Part shown: in pieces, positions 22,990-34,510 of the stretch | Position numbering within the stretch: position 1 is the first letter of the stretch | How the letters are laid out: each line of letters begins with the position of its first letter | Assembly: GCA_018873225.1 (NCBI GenBank) | Contig: JAEILZ010000008.1 | Span: 2,046,001 to 2,110,000, forward strand | Source of the DNA: [Phialemoniopsis] sp. UDSM-2020 | Lineage: Eukaryota > Ascomycota > Sordariomycetes > Thyridiales > Thyridiaceae | Reading direction: 5' to 3' | Length of the DNA stretch: 64,000 nucleotides | Program-made: the position numbers and the translations under genes | Notes under the pieces: generated by a model | Told to the model about the DNA's origin: nothing | Database searches by the model: none | The model's input: the letters and a program-made list of their open reading frames with translations, nothing else

Positions 22990-23620
22990 TACGTCCGGCT
23001 GCGGAAGATTCAAGGCTGGATACGTGGATTCGTAATGGATTCAGGTATCTGCGCTTGGTGTCTGGGAAGCTGCAGAGCCGGGAATGCTGGGTTCGAGGGG
23101 TAGATGAGGATTGCGACGACACAAGAAGTTCAGGGTCTCGGCAAGTCTAGATTCGACAATTTAGGCAGGAGAAGGCCAGTTAGACCAGACGCAAAAGAGG
23201 TAGCCTTTTGGAGAGGCGAAGCGAAGCGGCGATGGGATGGGGCTAGCTTGGAGGTCCGTTGGATGGTTCTGGTCAATGAAGTGTAGTGGGGTTTGGAACA
23301 TCAGAGAATCAAGCGCCAGGCAGGCCGACAGGCGCTAGTAATCCATTGGATGACGGATCATGGTACGACGGGACGGGGGGGAAGCTGTCTGGTCTGTCCC
23401 ATTATTCCGTCCGCAAAAAGTCAAACATACATGAGTACATGCGAAGAATTGAGATAAGGGCCGTATCGACCGCAAAATCAGTACATAATTGTTGAATCCT
23501 CTGACCCTTTTTCACGATGGCCAAGTAAATAAATCACCGCGGCAAGTATCCGATTGATTGCTATACAAACATCTTGTTCTTCTCAACAGTCCACGATCCC
23601 GGCTCTACTGTACACTCCCC
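22990..23620. other. Intergenic, 631 bp
   Basis: The upstream region of dsk2 and the 3' flank of the succinate-semialdehyde dehydrogenase gene (both -). No gene, repeat or clear promoter element is recognised. Confidence 0.5.
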
Positions 23621-25424
23621 TTATTTTCCCTGCAGAGCCTTGCCCATGCCGCCAAACGTCACAGTCTTGGTGACCTGGTACTCGGATATGCCGTATAGAG
23701 AGCCCTCCCTGCCGAACCCAGATTCCTTCACACCTCCGAATGGAGCAGCCGCATCAGAAATGACACCGACATTGACGCCCACCATGCCGACCTCGAGGTG
23801 CTCCGCGACGCGGTAAATGCGCTCCAGGTCACGCGAGAAGAAATAGCCGGCAAGGCCAACCTCACTCGTGTTTGCAATCTTGACGACTTCATCCTCCGTC
23901 TCAAAGGGGAAGAGCCCGGCAACAGGACCGAAAGTCTCCTCAGATGCCATCGCCATCTTTGAAGTCATACCCGTCAGGACTGTCGGTTGGTAGAAGTTCT
24001 CGCCAAGGTCGGGCATCTTTTGGCCGCCAACAACAATCTTGGCTCCCTTCTTCTCCGCATCTCTGACATGCTCATCGACCTTGGAGATGGCCCTTCCGTG
24101 GATAAGGGGCCCGTGGGTGATGCCATCACTGAAGCCGTTGCCAACCTTGAAGCCCTTGACCTTCTCAGCGAACTTTTGAGCGAACTCATCGTAAATACCC
24201 CTTTGTACGAAGATTCTGTTCGCACAGACGCAGGTCTGACCCGACGATCGGAACTTGGAGGCGATCGCACCGGCTACGGCGGCATCCACATCGGCATCGT
24301 CAAAGACGATGAACGGGGCATTGCCACCCAGCTCCAGGGACAGCTTCTTGAGTGTGCCTGAGCTCTGCTTCATGAGTAGCTTACCAACGCCAGTAGATCC
24401 CGTGAAGGAAATCTTCCTGATCGTGGAGTTGGTAGTCAGCAGCTCTCCCAGCTTGGGAGTGTTGTCCAGTGCGGTCACGATGTTGACCACACCCTTGGGG
24501 ACGCCAGCCCGTTGGCCAAGCTCTGCGATGGCCAGGGAAGTGAATGGTGTCTCTCCTGGTGCTTTGCAGACAACCGTGCATCCCGCAGCCAGAGCGGGAC
24601 CAATCTTTCTGGTGATCATCGCAGCAGGGAAGTTCCATCTAGGAGAGTTGTCAGCAAATCAGGGCTCCAAGTGTTCGATGGACCAGACCAACATACGGTG
24701 TGATCAATCCACATACTCCAACAGGCTCCTTGATAGTGAACAGCCTGTTACTGGGAGTAGAAGAGGGTATCGTGTCGCCATAAACGCGAGGGGCTTCCTC
24801 ACTGAACCACTGAAAGAAACTGGCTGCGTATGCCGCTTCACCCTTCGCATCGGCGATAGGTTTGCCATTTTCCCAGGTGATGAGCTTGGCGAGATCTTCA
24901 GCGTTCTCCACGCACAATTCGTACCATTTGCGAAGGATATTGGAACGCTCTCGGCCCGTCTTTGTTCGGAACGTCTTGAAAGCCTCCTCGGCCGCCTCGA
25001 TCGCACGCTCAGTGTCTTGGACGTCAAATTCAGGGCTGGTTCCGATCAATTCACCAGTAGCCGGGTCTAGAATCAGGTGAATCTGTCAGTGAGAAGGTTT
25101 CACGTAGCGAAACCACGCCCGGACTCCCTACGTACCATGGACTTCGAACGTTTTGCCCGACTTGGCCTTGACCCATTCACCATTCACAAAGCACACATCT
25201 GTCTTCAGAAGGGAGGGATCTCGTAGCTGTACCGAAACCTTATCAGCATCAACACATCGGCGGAACTTGTCAGTTAGTGATTTGCCTACCTTGGGAGCCA
25301 TATTGGAAGCAAGTCGCACAGGTGCGCTCGGTAGAACAATGGCTGGTAATGTGCTTCTTTGGAAAAGAGAATACCGCGTGACTCGTCGTGGAGCAGTACA
25401 AGCAGTCCTGCGCAGAGAAAACAT
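23621..25424 (-). CDS. Succinate-semialdehyde dehydrogenase, mitochondrial
   Basis: Three exons (25424-25136, 25066-24697, 24638-23621) give 558 residues, a normal ALDH core plus an N-terminal extension. The start at ATG 25424 gives MFSLRRTACTAPRRVTRYSL, a basic presequence suggesting mitochondrial import; the second Met (NMAPKVGKSL) could give a cytosolic form. Catalytic residues are visible: general base Glu322 in LELGGNAP and nucleophile Cys356 in SGQTCVCANR. The NAD(P)-binding loop is FTGSTGVGKLL. The NAPFIVFDDAD and SGQTCVCANR blocks fit the SSADH/GabD group, which oxidises succinate semialdehyde to succinate in the GABA shunt. Other ALDH substrates are not excluded by sequence. Its upstream neighbour is a Zn2Cys6 regulator on the same strand. 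Confidence 0.92.
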
Positions 25425-26359
25425 TCCGACAGGAGCGAAAAGGTGCTGCCTGCTTTTTGACTTGGATCGGGAATATGAGGGTAGTTGACCCCGCACGCCG
25501 CCGTCCTGGAAATAAATCACCACAGCCGAGCTAACAAGACCAGCTACAGGCGGTCGATGAGATTGCCAATTGGGTTGCTTAATAAGGTCGATCTTGGGAA
25601 AGGGAATTAAGTAGCCCCGGGACTTATCGATTTCAATGTTTTCTGGCTTTGTAGCTCAATAATCAGTTGAAAGCGACAGCGAAGTCAGGGGAGAAATAGC
25701 TACTTTATTTCTATGACGTCCCTCGGACATGATCAACTAGGTACAGCAACCTCCCTTGCAAAGCTCTCGGAAGCTCATCGGTTGTACCTTCCCACTTTGG
25801 GTTGGACGCTGCGGAGACAGGCGCCAAAGTGGGGGAGGCCACTCAAATCTCCAACAGGGACCGCGAAAGCGGTCGACTTTTTAGTTCTTTCTCATTGACA
25901 ACAAGGCTTCGTCGCAAAAGGTCTGGACCGTGCCGGCGAGACTCGGCCAATCAGAGCAATTACATCCGAAATATCAGCAGGCGTGACTGGCGTGTTCTCG
26001 GGGTGATACCGGAAGCACCCCAAATTCCGGATCGGGAACACGTCCGATAAGACCTCCGACTTACACCTCCAAACCTGAGGGGGCCTAACCGATGCTGAGG
26101 AAATGGCTGCAAGTACACTTTGGATGACAGAATTTCACATGTGTGAGCCTTCGGCGGCTACAATGCCCGCCACCGGACAGCTCCTGGAACTGATATCATA
26201 ATCGAGGCAAATCCCATCTAAGCGGCGAATTATTCATTGTTATTGATTGCCCGGCTTCCTGGTTCCGGTTCGAAAAACGAAGTATCATGTACCCGTGATG
26301 AACTCCGTCGACGGCCAACTTCTGACATACTTTGGCTTAGCGGGTGCTGGGTTACTAAG
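25425..26359. other. Intergenic, 935 bp, no gene seen
   Basis: The upstream region of the SSADH gene and the 3' flank of the Zn2Cys6 regulator gene. Only short frames are present, and nothing is recognised. Confidence 0.5.
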
Positions 26360-27987
26360 TCATCTCTCCGTGTCCCCCTTGCGGATGAACTCTTTCGCCT
26401 CGTCTCTCCCCAGGTAGCTGTCGTTGTTGGTCAGCAACGTCCTGTGATGATTGAAATCTTATGCGTACTTACACACTCAAGAGTATCTCGGCAAACTCGT
26501 CCACATCTTCTCCCCTTCCATGCTCAAGGAATTTATCGAACGTATAGTTGCTAATGATGAAAGGAGGCTTCTCATGCCAAATGCGTTGGAACTCGTAGGG
26601 GGAATCCGCCTCCCACAAGTGACGTGACAAGGTCCAACGCTGTGCACTACCCCATGGACCGGCATCACCTAAGGTATATATTGATTAGCAAAGGGCCACA
26701 AGGCAAGACAATTACCCTGTAGCTAACCATCGTCGTTGGAGTGTTTCATCAGTTCGTAGACCTTTATGACAGAATATGCCATCACAACCGTTCTCCTCAC
26801 GGACTCAGCGAATATCCACCTCTGGAATCAAGTGTCAGAACCGCCCACAACGGATAACGAAACGTCGAGAATGCTTACCTCCCAATCAACCGGAGCCCGG
26901 TATCGGGTTGCTCCGTTCTCCAGCTCCGCAAGGTTGCCCAGGTTCTCTCGGATCTTACATAAGTCTTCCAGCCATGTATGCAACAAGGGCATGTCCTTCT
27001 CCGCCTGTGAGCGAAGCAGAATGTCGCCGTCAAACAGACGGATGACCTCGTACAGGAACAGGGCTTGGGCGCGAGCCAACTTCTCGATCGGCTTTGCTGC
27101 AGTCCTTCCGGTCTCGGTGTCAATGAGCTCGCGGACGGACTGATGAAGAGCTCGCATCACCATTGGCTTGGTTTCCGGTGTCTGGTTCACGTACAGCGTC
27201 GTGGTACTGTAGCACGACAAGATGCTCTGCGGCGTGTGGCTTCTGTAAAGATAGCGATGCAGGAAAGGCGCAGAGTTGCGTGTAGCAATGTTATTCGTGA
27301 AGCCTTTGACTCGAGTGATCACGTAGTTGAGTGGAGATTTGGTATCGTAAAGATGCCATGGCTCAATATTATCCTAATGAAATGTATTTAGCAAGTCTGT
27401 CAATGGTATCGATATTGACGAGGGGAGAAATGTGACAGTACGTCCGTTGGAAGAAGCAGACAAGATGTACTCACACAAATCCCAGACATCTTTTGATACG
27501 CTGACATGATCTCTTCATCGACTGAGCTCTCTGGAGTTTCGGTTACAGGGGCTGGGTCGACCGGGACAAGCCACTGGTCTTGATTTGCGATCCTGGCGTT
27601 GTCCATGATGTCGAGAAGCGGATCAATTGGTATATTCGCATCACTGATAGCTTCGAGTATCAGCGAGTCTTGAGGAGTATCAGTGAAATCGTCAGTACCC
27701 GGCTGAACTTCCATCGCGGTGATGCCGAAGTAGTCCACATCCGTCAAGTCCGGGGCAATAAGACCATTGAATGGGTGCATATTCGCACGACTTGACATGT
27801 CATGAGCCTCCGCTCTTGACCGATGACTAGTCTTGCCTTTGGTAGTATAGTTGCAGGGTAGCTTTTTTTCGATGCATCTGGAGCATACCGGAGTCCGCCT
27901 GTCGCATCGCCGCTTAGCCCGGACACAACTGTTGCAGTTCTTTTGTCGCGGCGCCGACATGCTGGCTATGACTGTGTTGTCCTGCAT
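26360..27987 (-). CDS. Zn(II)2Cys6 transcription factor
   Basis: Five exons (27987-27475, 27373-26879, 26821-26728, 26668-26473, 26417-26360) give 451 residues. The Gal4-type binuclear zinc cluster is near the N-terminus: CNSCVRAKRRCDRRTPVC followed by SRCIEKKLPC, so all six cysteines are present. A basic linker follows, then an acidic middle region and a C-terminal half of the fungal regulator type (ARAQALFLYEVIRLFDGD, RWIFAESVRRTVVMAYSVIK). A stop is available at 26469-26471, but splicing GTAAGT at 26472 to the acceptor at 26418 replaces it with a coding-like end (VYLGRDEAKEFIRKGDTER), which I prefer. ATGs at 28032 and 27960 are alternative starts. It diverges from a GH79 glycosidase gene across 908 bp, so local regulation of that gene is a reasonable inference. 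Confidence 0.85.
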
Positions 27988-28895
27988 GGCGTTTTGGTTG
28001 TTATAGTGTAGGTCTGTAATGTAGAGTGACATTAATTGTATGTGAACAGAGAGAATCCGAGAATATTATGAGGACTTGGCGGCTGATGCTCATGACTGAG
28101 GTCCGTGACTCGGGGGAATTGCACCGATTCAGTCCACCCATAAGTCCGCTCCACCCCCAGAAAATCCACCAAACTCCGCCGCAGGCTCCGGAAGCTCGCG
28201 GGACATGATGCCGTTGCTTTCCATAACACCGATTTTCATTCTGGGTTCTCAATCGCTTCGCGATCGTCTATAGTCCGATTCGAGGCAACAGTTTTCGAAA
28301 GCCCATGGATTGAGAACCTTTGCCCTTCATCTCCATGGTCAGAATTCTTGAGTCATGCCTTGTACTACATATTCCCACACGTCTAGGTTAGGAGATAGAA
28401 GACCAGAGGTGACATGATGAGTTATTGGCCCTGTTCACAGACTCGACGTCGCTGTCTAAGCTCTGCAATCAACTATCACTATTGAACGGGAGATCCTCGT
28501 CACCTGTGTTGACCTCTTTCCCCTTCTCGCCCACGGCCTTCAAATTAGGCTACGTGCTTTGATCTCAACCCGCATTGATGGTCACCTTGACTTTGCGGGC
28601 AGCATCCTGATTTGCTCGGCCGCGACCTACTCCGCCTTTGGGCGCTTTGGTACTCCCAGATCGACAAAAGTATCTTGAATTAATTCAATGTCCTTCCCAA
28701 ATAGTTCTATACTGCCGTAGTCGACACATAATGTATGCCAGTGCAAACGCAACCAAGAAGGTTCTGAGAGATCAAATATGGTTTAAATACGGGCGGCGTG
28801 TCCCGCCCATCACTCTCGAACGGAGCACACAAACGTTTTCAGTGCACTCGCCAGACTTTGATAGCTACATTTTTTTCATATCGTATGTAGCAAGC
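27988..28895. promoter_or_regulatory. Divergent promoter region between the Zn2Cys6 regulator and GH79
   Basis: 908 bp between two divergent starts. It has no gene of its own. The GH79-proximal end contains a TTTAAAT element at 28782-28788 and a CGG-N6-CCG palindrome, listed separately. The frame upstream of the GH79 ATG is open but starts without an ATG near the gene. Confidence 0.5.
28791..28808. promoter_or_regulatory. CGG-N6-CCG palindrome, candidate Zn2Cys6 binding site
   Basis: GGGCGG and CCGCCC form a perfect inverted repeat with a 6-bp spacer, so the core is CGG (28794-28796), N6, CCG (28803-28805). Inverted CGG triplets are the typical site of Gal4-type factors. It lies 88 bp upstream of the GH79 ATG and just downstream of a TTTAAAT element. 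Binding by the neighbouring regulator is inference. Confidence 0.45.
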
Positions 28896-30578
28896 ATGAA
28901 ATACTCTTCTATTCTATTATTTCTAGCCCCGCTTGCAGCTGGAAGATGTGCAATAAAAGTCGACCATAAACCCAAGAATGCTGGTGTTCCATTCCCAGAC
29001 GGGTTTCTGAGCTACTCAATTGAGTTTTCATCCTTTCCGGATTTCGCAGGCAACAAAACACTACCAAACCAATTTTCAGAGACTCTTCTGGCGAATCTAG
29101 GCAAGGTCTTGGGCACGAAGCCGTACGTTCGTGTGGGAGGCAATACGCAAGATTATGCTCTATACAATGCCTCGCTCTCAACTGCGATAAATGGAACTTA
29201 CGACTTGTCAAGATCCCCTGATTATCCAACTACAATTCATATCGGCCCATCCTACTTTGAATCCTATGATACCTGGCCTGGTATCAAGTTCTCACACGGT
29301 TTCAACCTGGGTCTGGGAGGGAACAGATCTGAGGGCTGGCAGACCCTCCTTAATACAGTTCCCCTGGTGTGTAAGACATTGGGCCTGGGGAAGCTGTACT
29401 CATGGCAGTACGGTAATGAGCCGGATCTGTATTCCACATCGTCCCAGGGTCCCGTCCGGCCGCCTAGCTGGAATGAGAGCATCTACGTTGAGCAGTGGCT
29501 GAATGGAACGCGCAAAATCAGGGAGTTGCTTCAGCAGCATTGTCCCGAGGTAATCGAAAGCAACCGATATGGATACATCGCACCTGCTTTTGCAGGGGTG
29601 AACAACCGCTTGAAGGCACCGGTTGCTTGGAAGGCCGGCCTCAATACAGACAAGAATATCGTTCTTTTCTCGTCCCACAAGTGAGTTAAGACTCTTCTTT
29701 CTCTCCTTCAAGGCCGTTTGAATCTAATGCTTGTTAGTTATATCTCTGGCGCTACTTCACCTGGTGTCACTCTTCAAGGCACTTTGATGAACCACACACG
29801 GACGATGCAGTCCGTGAATGCCCATGTTGACGAATTCAAGAAAATCTTCCCATCGACAGACCTCAACACGGCGACACCCCGGTTGATCCTTGGTGAGACA
29901 AACTCGCTATACAACCAGGGTAAGCCGGGATTGTCCAACTCATTTGGCGCAGCTCTCTGGGGTGTCGATTTTGCATTGTACTGTGCGTCCGTTGGCATTG
30001 GTCGTGTGCACTATCACATGGGTACCAACTATCGCTACGCAAGTTGGCAGCCTGTGGATACAGACAAAGCAGTGAAGGGCACCAAGGCGCCGTACTATGG
30101 CAACATGGCTGTCGCAGCCATGTTGAGCAATGCCACAGAGCAGCCGGTGTCCATCGCGCATGTATCTATTATAGGTGGTGATGAGCGCGAAGCGGCCTAT
30201 GCCGCTTATGCTGGCGAAGTCCTGGTGCGGATCCTCGTTATCAACTTATCTGGTTACAATACCACCATCGACGGGACAGGTCTCGGGGTCTCGGAAAGCC
30301 CAGTGTCTGAGCGAAAATCGAGGAAATACACGTTCGAGGTCGGTTCAGCGGTGAGTGAGGTCAACGCACAACGCCTCTGGGCGAATGGGAGTGACGCGAT
30401 CACTGGCATCACGTGGGATGGCTACAGCTTCAACTACGAGCTCGATCAAGGCAGTCCCGTTTTGATGGGGAATGTGACCAGAGGAGAGACCCTTCAAACG
30501 ATGGCAGGGAGAGTGACGGTCGAGGTGTTCGATTCAAGTGCTGTGATGCTGAATTTGCGGAAGGGTGATTCACAATGA
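28896..30578 (+). CDS. Secreted glycoside hydrolase family 79 (beta-glucuronidase-like)
   Basis: Two exons (28896-29680 and 29738-30578) give 541 residues. The N-terminus MKYSSILLFLAPLAAG is a signal peptide. Family landmarks are YVRVGGNTQDY, the acid/base Glu175 in SWQYGNEPDLY, and the nucleophile Glu315 in LILGETNSLYNQG, in a TIM-barrel order, followed by a C-terminal beta domain. Several N-glycosylation sequons are visible (NKT, NAS, NGT, NRS, NES, NHT, NAT). Fungal GH79 enzymes remove terminal glucuronic acid or 4-O-methylglucuronic acid from arabinogalactan proteins and related glycans outside the cell. No GPI or membrane segment is seen at the C-terminus. It diverges from a Zn2Cys6 regulator gene, which may control it. 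Confidence 0.92.
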
Positions 30579-31078
30579 AATTTGTGAGATTTTAGTGACT
30601 TTGTGTAATTATGTCATGGATAGAATATCTAGTGTATGCGAACAATAGTCAATATTCAAAGGTGTGATGAAGTAAAGGCAGAGCTCATAGAGGTTATATC
30701 AATTGGATCATTCCGGTAGGTACACCATTTGCGTGTGGTGGAGCTTTAAACAAAGGTCGGGGTGCCGGCCCCACTTTCGGTTTGCCTTTATCGCCTGAGG
30801 CAGCAAATCGCGCTCCTGCCTACCTGCACTTCTCGAACCAGAACTCATCTGCCGACCATTCAACTTTCGATATATCGATACCTCGCCCTTGCTCCTTGCC
30901 GCTGTCCGACCTCTCACTTCACGCGCGAACCAAATTTGGTACCACTGACGGAAAGCTTCGGTCGCTCCATCGAGAACGACGGCAGCGCAGACAAGCATGC
31001 CATAAGTCTGTCTCGATCGCGCAAATACCTGGGAGGAGGGTTGAAGGAAAAGTGAAGACCGACCGGCGCACCCTCAAG
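30579..31078. other. Intergenic, 500 bp
   Basis: The GH79 3' flank and the TAF1 upstream region. The TAF1 frame stays open upstream to about 30782, but no ATG is present there, so the start is set at 31079. Confidence 0.5.
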
Positions 31079-34000
31079 ATGGAGACCGAGAATAACGTCG
31101 AGACCAACTTTGCCTCCACCAACGACGAATTCTGGAAACGACAGACTGCCCAAGATGATGCCGAGGTGCTCAGATTTCTGGATTCAAGCCAACAAGGAGG
31201 GAATGCGAACATTCATTTGAACCTCGACCCCGATGCTGAGGTCAGCCAAGAAGGCAAGGCTGACGATGCGGAAGATTTCGGCGACATCAGCGACGATGAA
31301 CTGCCGGACGAAGAGGAGGCTACTGGCGGAACATCTGCCGAAGTGCCTGGGTTGACAGACGATACGGGAACCAGCCACGATACCGATGATCTGTTTGGAG
31401 ACCAGCCCTCATCCCCCACCGAGGCAGTAATCAGGTCGTCACCAGTACCCCAAGACGAAGACCTGGACCTCACGAATGGCTTGCAGTACATGACGGACAT
31501 CGAGCGCGACCGAGCTCTCAATTTCCCCGAGGAAGCCATCGACCAAGGGGCGAACCAGGATCCATCCATTCCCCCAGCGGCCGAGAATGTCCTGGAGGTA
31601 GTCTTGCAAGCCTTTCCAGCCTTTGAGAAAGGCGTGGTCCTAGACTTCAATGAATTGCTCGCGCCCAAGCCTCTTTTCTACACCGAGAAGAAGCCAGCTC
31701 GACCGCCAAAGCCCCTGCTCCCAACGAAACTCAGCCTCGACTTCGAAGCGGATCAGGAGAAGTCATTCCGTATTCCAGGAACTGCATCTGCTACTCGCCA
31801 GCAAAAGATTCACGATGCCGAGGCCAAAGGCTTCATCTCCTGCCTCGAGCCAGAGATCCTCGCCCAGGCGGACGTGGACATGTTCAAAGAAATGCTCGAA
31901 GACGACAACGAGATGGTGGGTGGCTTCACGCTACGGGATATCGAATTGGTGTGCGAGGATTGGGACTGCATGATTGACCCTCCCACGCCTCCTGGTATCT
32001 CACAAGAGCCTGTCGATATTGTGGTTGATGGCGAGGACGACGATGATGACTGGAATCGGCAGTTCCTGGACGAGAGGCCTGTCAAGCGACGCAAGATTGT
32101 GGTTGAGCCGGGCCTGCCGATGATTTCCCGGTTCACGGCCCCTTCCTTTGACAATTTCGAGGAGGCTACGTCGCGAGGTGCCAAGCGCGTCTATTTGGAC
32201 ATGCAAGACCCTTACCTTTTGATCGACGACATGGACTCTGAACGAGCCATGAAGCGCCCTAAACTCGCTCATAAACAGAAGCGAATGGCTAATGGCCGGC
32301 TTGGGCGCGACATCTCGACACGTTTCAACTATTCGAACGACCAAGCTTACGATCAGCTCAAGGAGAATCACCAGCACAAGGTCCGTGCTCAGCTCAGCAA
32401 TGTCCAGGTGGAGCACAGTCTGCCGGCGATCAAGCTGGTCTGGCCATACTACACAATCAAGTCTGTTGGCTTTGCGCCTCATGACTACCATCGCCCCTCT
32501 CTGCGGTTTGCCAAATTAGTTGGCTACCCTATCAAGATGGCTAAGCCGGCCAAACTCCAGAGGAAGGAGATGAAGCACAAGAAAGTCAGGGATGCTTTCA
32601 AAGCGTCGAAGGATCTGACTTTGAACGATAACTCGACTGCTATACTCTTTGAGTATAGCGAAGAGATCCCCACGGTCTTGTCCAACTTCGGTATGGGCAA
32701 TAAAATCATGAATTACTATCGCCGGAAAACCAAGGATGAAGACGAGAAGCCGCCGAAACTTGAACTTGGCGATAACCATGTCTTACTCCCCGAGGACAAG
32801 TCTCCATTCTCGATATTCGGAACGGTCGATGCGGGCGAGACCGTACCAACACTTCACAATCCCATGTTCCAGGCCCCAATCTTCAAACACGCAGCTCGCG
32901 GAACCGACTTTCTTTTTGGGCGCTCAACAAGTGCTGCGGGCGGTGCGGTCTATTATCTCCGAAAGATCGATCATCTCTACGTGGTTGGCCAGAACTTCCC
33001 TCTTGCCGAGGTTCCCGGCCCCCATTCTCGCAAGGTCACTGCTCTTAGCAAGAACAGGCTGCGAATGGTGGCCTATCGACTGATCCATCGCAAAGGTTCT
33101 GTCACTCTGGGAGACATCACGTCTCATGTCAAGGATTCCAATGATGCCCAAAACCGGCAGAAATTGAAAGAGTTCCTCCAGTATGACAAGGAGACCAAGA
33201 GCTGGCATCTCCCGAACAACGAGAGCCTCATGGACCCAGAGACAATCGATACGATGGTGAAGCCCGACGAGGTCTGCCTTGTCGATGCCATGCAGGTTGG
33301 CCAGAATGAGCTTGCCCAAAACGGATATCAGTTGGACGATAGCGCCCAGGTCGATGACGACGACGGCGAGAACAACAAGGAGAGCCTGGCTAACAACATG
33401 GTGCCTTGGAAGACCACGAAAGCATTCATCGACGCATGTTCTGGAAAGGCAATGCTGCAGCTACACGGAGCCGGTGACCCTACAGGCAAAGGCCTGGGCT
33501 TCAGTTTCATCAAGACATCTATGAAGGGCGGCTATATGGACACACTGCAGGGACCTGGCACCACCTCGGCGGATGCCATCGAGCGTGAGCGCGAGAGGAA
33601 AGCTAATGGCGGTCACTCGTACAACGTGAAGAAGCAAGAGGCACTGTACAAGAATGCGATTGAGACCATCTGGGGCTTGCAGAAGAGCACCCTTATGGAT
33701 CCGACGGATCATGATGATGAGGATGTGCAGCTTCAGGAGGACGACGACGATAGGTTTAACATTCAGAAAGATGCAGCGTCAAGTGTGGTTCATGTGGATG
33801 ATTCTATGAGTCAGTTCAGTCGCAGCGCAGTCACTACTGCCGACAAGAAGAAGCTCAAAATCATTCGCAAATATCGGAATCCTGATACTGGCGATATCGA
33901 GACCAAGACCGAACTTGTCTACGACCAAGGCGTTATCACCCAGTATGTCAGGGCCAAAGCTCGCCAGGAGGCCGAGAAGATCGAGTAAGTCTCTAGCGGA

Positions 34001-34510
34001 TGTCTCTCTCCTTCGACACAGCCAACCTAATAATTGAGCAGTCCTTACGCCGCCAAGCCGACTGGGGATCCGGAACATGACCGAATTCTCATGGAAAGGT
34101 ACGGAACGCTTTACACACATGCCTCTGCCTTGCAGTGAACCAGACTAACGATGTCCCAGGCTCGATCTTGAGCAAGCCAGACTCAACCGCAACAAGGAGC
34201 GACGGCATGCTCGCGAGAAGCAGAAGGCGATGCTCCAGCAAGTGCATGACGGCGACCCCGACTCTCCTGCTCCTTCCATTGAGAAGAGCACTGGCACCAC
34301 ACGGAAGTGCGCAAATTGTGGTCAAGTCGGTCATATCAAGACCAACAAGAAGTATGTTAAGCGACTATCAAACTGAGTACGTTCCAATTACTAACCTCTG
34401 TGGCCAGACTTTGCCCACTTCTGAATGGCACTATGAAGGCCAAAGACGGCGGCGATGACCAGGGCGGCTTTGGCACGTACGCGCCGTCAGCCAGCTTGGG
34501 CGCACCTTAG
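31079..34510 (+). CDS. taf1: TFIID subunit 1 (TAF1)
   Basis: Four exons (31079-33984, 34042-34098, 34160-34351, 34408-34510) give 1085 residues. The N-terminus includes AEVLRFLDSS, a TBP-binding (TAND-like) segment, followed by a long acidic region. The DUF3591 core of TAF1 occupies about residues 400-870 (HRPSLRFAKLVGYP, LFEYSEEIPTVLSNFGMGN, NPMFQAPIFKH, TDFLFGRS, YYLRKIDHLYVVGQNFPLAEV). A zinc knuckle (CANCGQVGHIKTNKKLC) lies near the C-terminus and is formed by joining exons 3 and 4. Bromodomains, present in animal TAF1, are absent, as usual in fungi. TAF1 is the scaffold of TFIID and acts in the nucleus at core promoters. Three small introns cluster in the last 530 bp. Confidence 0.95.
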
